A stretch of 6,777 nucleotides of DNA from the NCBI GenBank assembly GCA_012963565.1, contig DTVJ01000143.1:1-6777 (forward strand), read 5' to 3'. The position numbers were made by a program, and so were the translations under genes. The stretch's first letter is position 1. The number at the start of each line of letters is the position of its first letter. The notes under the pieces were generated by a model. That model was given only the letters and a program-made list of their open reading frames with translations, was not told the DNA's origin and searched no databases. The stretch is from Piscirickettsiaceae bacterium. GTDB lineage: Bacteria > Pseudomonadota > Gammaproteobacteria > PS1 > Pseudothioglobaceae. Shown here in pieces: positions 6,556 to 6,777 of this stretch.

Positions 6556-6777
6556 ATGTTTGATACTGTTATCAACACAATCAAAAAACTCACTGAAGCT
6601 GGTTTGGCTTTAATTGCTTTAGCCATTGTGGTTCAAGTAATCTTCGGTACAGGCGCAGCAGGCGTACCATTTATTGGTGGCGATGTAATCGGCACTATAA
6701 CAGGTATTGTTGGTAGTCTTGGATCGCATGGTTTAGTAGGTTTAGCGGCAGTTGCTGTGATCTACGCATTGTTTACA
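6556..6777 (+). CDS. Small glycine-rich two-helix membrane protein, unrecognised (3' end outside window)
   Basis: An ATG behind a strong Shine-Dalgarno opens a frame that stays open for 74 codons to the window edge. It begins MFDTVINTIKKLTEAG. Residues 1-14 could form a short amphipathic helix with Lys10 and Lys11. Residues 15-30 are a clear membrane helix (ALIALAIVVQVIF core). Residues 31-59 are a Gly/Ala/Ile-rich stretch with VPFIGGDVIG (37-46) and regularly spaced glycines (46, 50, 53, 56, 59), which could be a loop plus a tightly packing helix. Residues 60-73 are a second membrane helix ending at the window edge in YALFT. There are only a few charges and no cysteine. I know no function. 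By shape it could be an oligomer-forming small membrane protein, a VirB2-like or phage-coat-like subunit, a holin or a membrane-active peptide, but no family motif supports any of these. Base use matches the neighbouring genes, so recent transfer is not evident. Confidence 0.8.
   Translation, partial: MFDTVINTIKKLTEAGLALIALAIVVQVIFGTGAAGVPFIGGDVIGTITGIVGSLGSHGLVGLAAVAVIYALFT

Noticed and set aside
6441..6626. Antisense 61-codon frame across the last intergenic region
   Set aside because: It runs through the promoter, hairpin and Shine-Dalgarno of the + strand gene. Its A/T-driven composition explains the open frame, and nothing marks it as a gene.
1..6777. Defence, CRISPR, phage or mobile-element system
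   Set aside because: No repeats, transposase, integrase, recognisable toxin-antitoxin pair or defence domains were seen on either strand. The contents are housekeeping genes apart from one small membrane protein.

Overview
The window is a compact, low-GC stretch of a bacterial chromosome (roughly 40 % GC by eye) with all genes on the + strand. It suggests a ubiquinone-using proteobacterium, most likely a gammaproteobacterium. The MnmG, RluC and TatD/YcfH proteins resemble the E. coli versions closely when compared from memory, and a UbiA-type 4-hydroxybenzoate prenyltransferase is present. Low GC, tight packing and a class II aldolase of the CbbA/Fba type would fit small-genome marine groups such as the SUP05/Thioglobus lineage and its symbionts. 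That placement is a guess, not something read from a marker.

Layout. (1) 1-543: the C-terminal half of a class II fructose-bisphosphate aldolase, closed by a strong intrinsic terminator at 564-592. (2) 617-6389: six genes in one direction: mnmG, rsmG, an AsmA-like envelope protein, a TatD-family metal hydrolase, rluC and ubiA. Four of the five junctions are 4-base ATGA stop/start overlaps and the fifth is a 2-base gap, so this is almost certainly one operon with coupled translation. (3) 6390-6555: an AT-rich intergenic region with a consensus-like TTGACA promoter, a small stem-loop and a strong Shine-Dalgarno. (4) 6556-6777: the start of a very small, glycine-rich, two-helix membrane protein that runs off the window. 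I do not recognise it, and it is the least explained gene here.

How the genes relate. Three of the six operon genes modify translation RNAs: MnmG the tRNA wobble uridine, RsmG 16S rRNA, and RluC 23S rRNA. The TatD protein is a metal-dependent nuclease/hydrolase with possible RNA or DNA quality-control roles. The AsmA-like protein and UbiA act at the membrane and are not obviously linked to the RNA theme, so the grouping may reflect packing more than pathway. The common bacterial arrangement mnmG-rsmG-parA-parB near the replication origin is broken after rsmG.

No tRNA, rRNA, CRISPR array, insertion sequence or phage module was seen. Most of the window is ordinary housekeeping DNA. The points worth a second look are the apparently leaderless start of mnmG, the AsmA-like gene inside an RNA-modification operon, and the small membrane protein with its strong expression signals.
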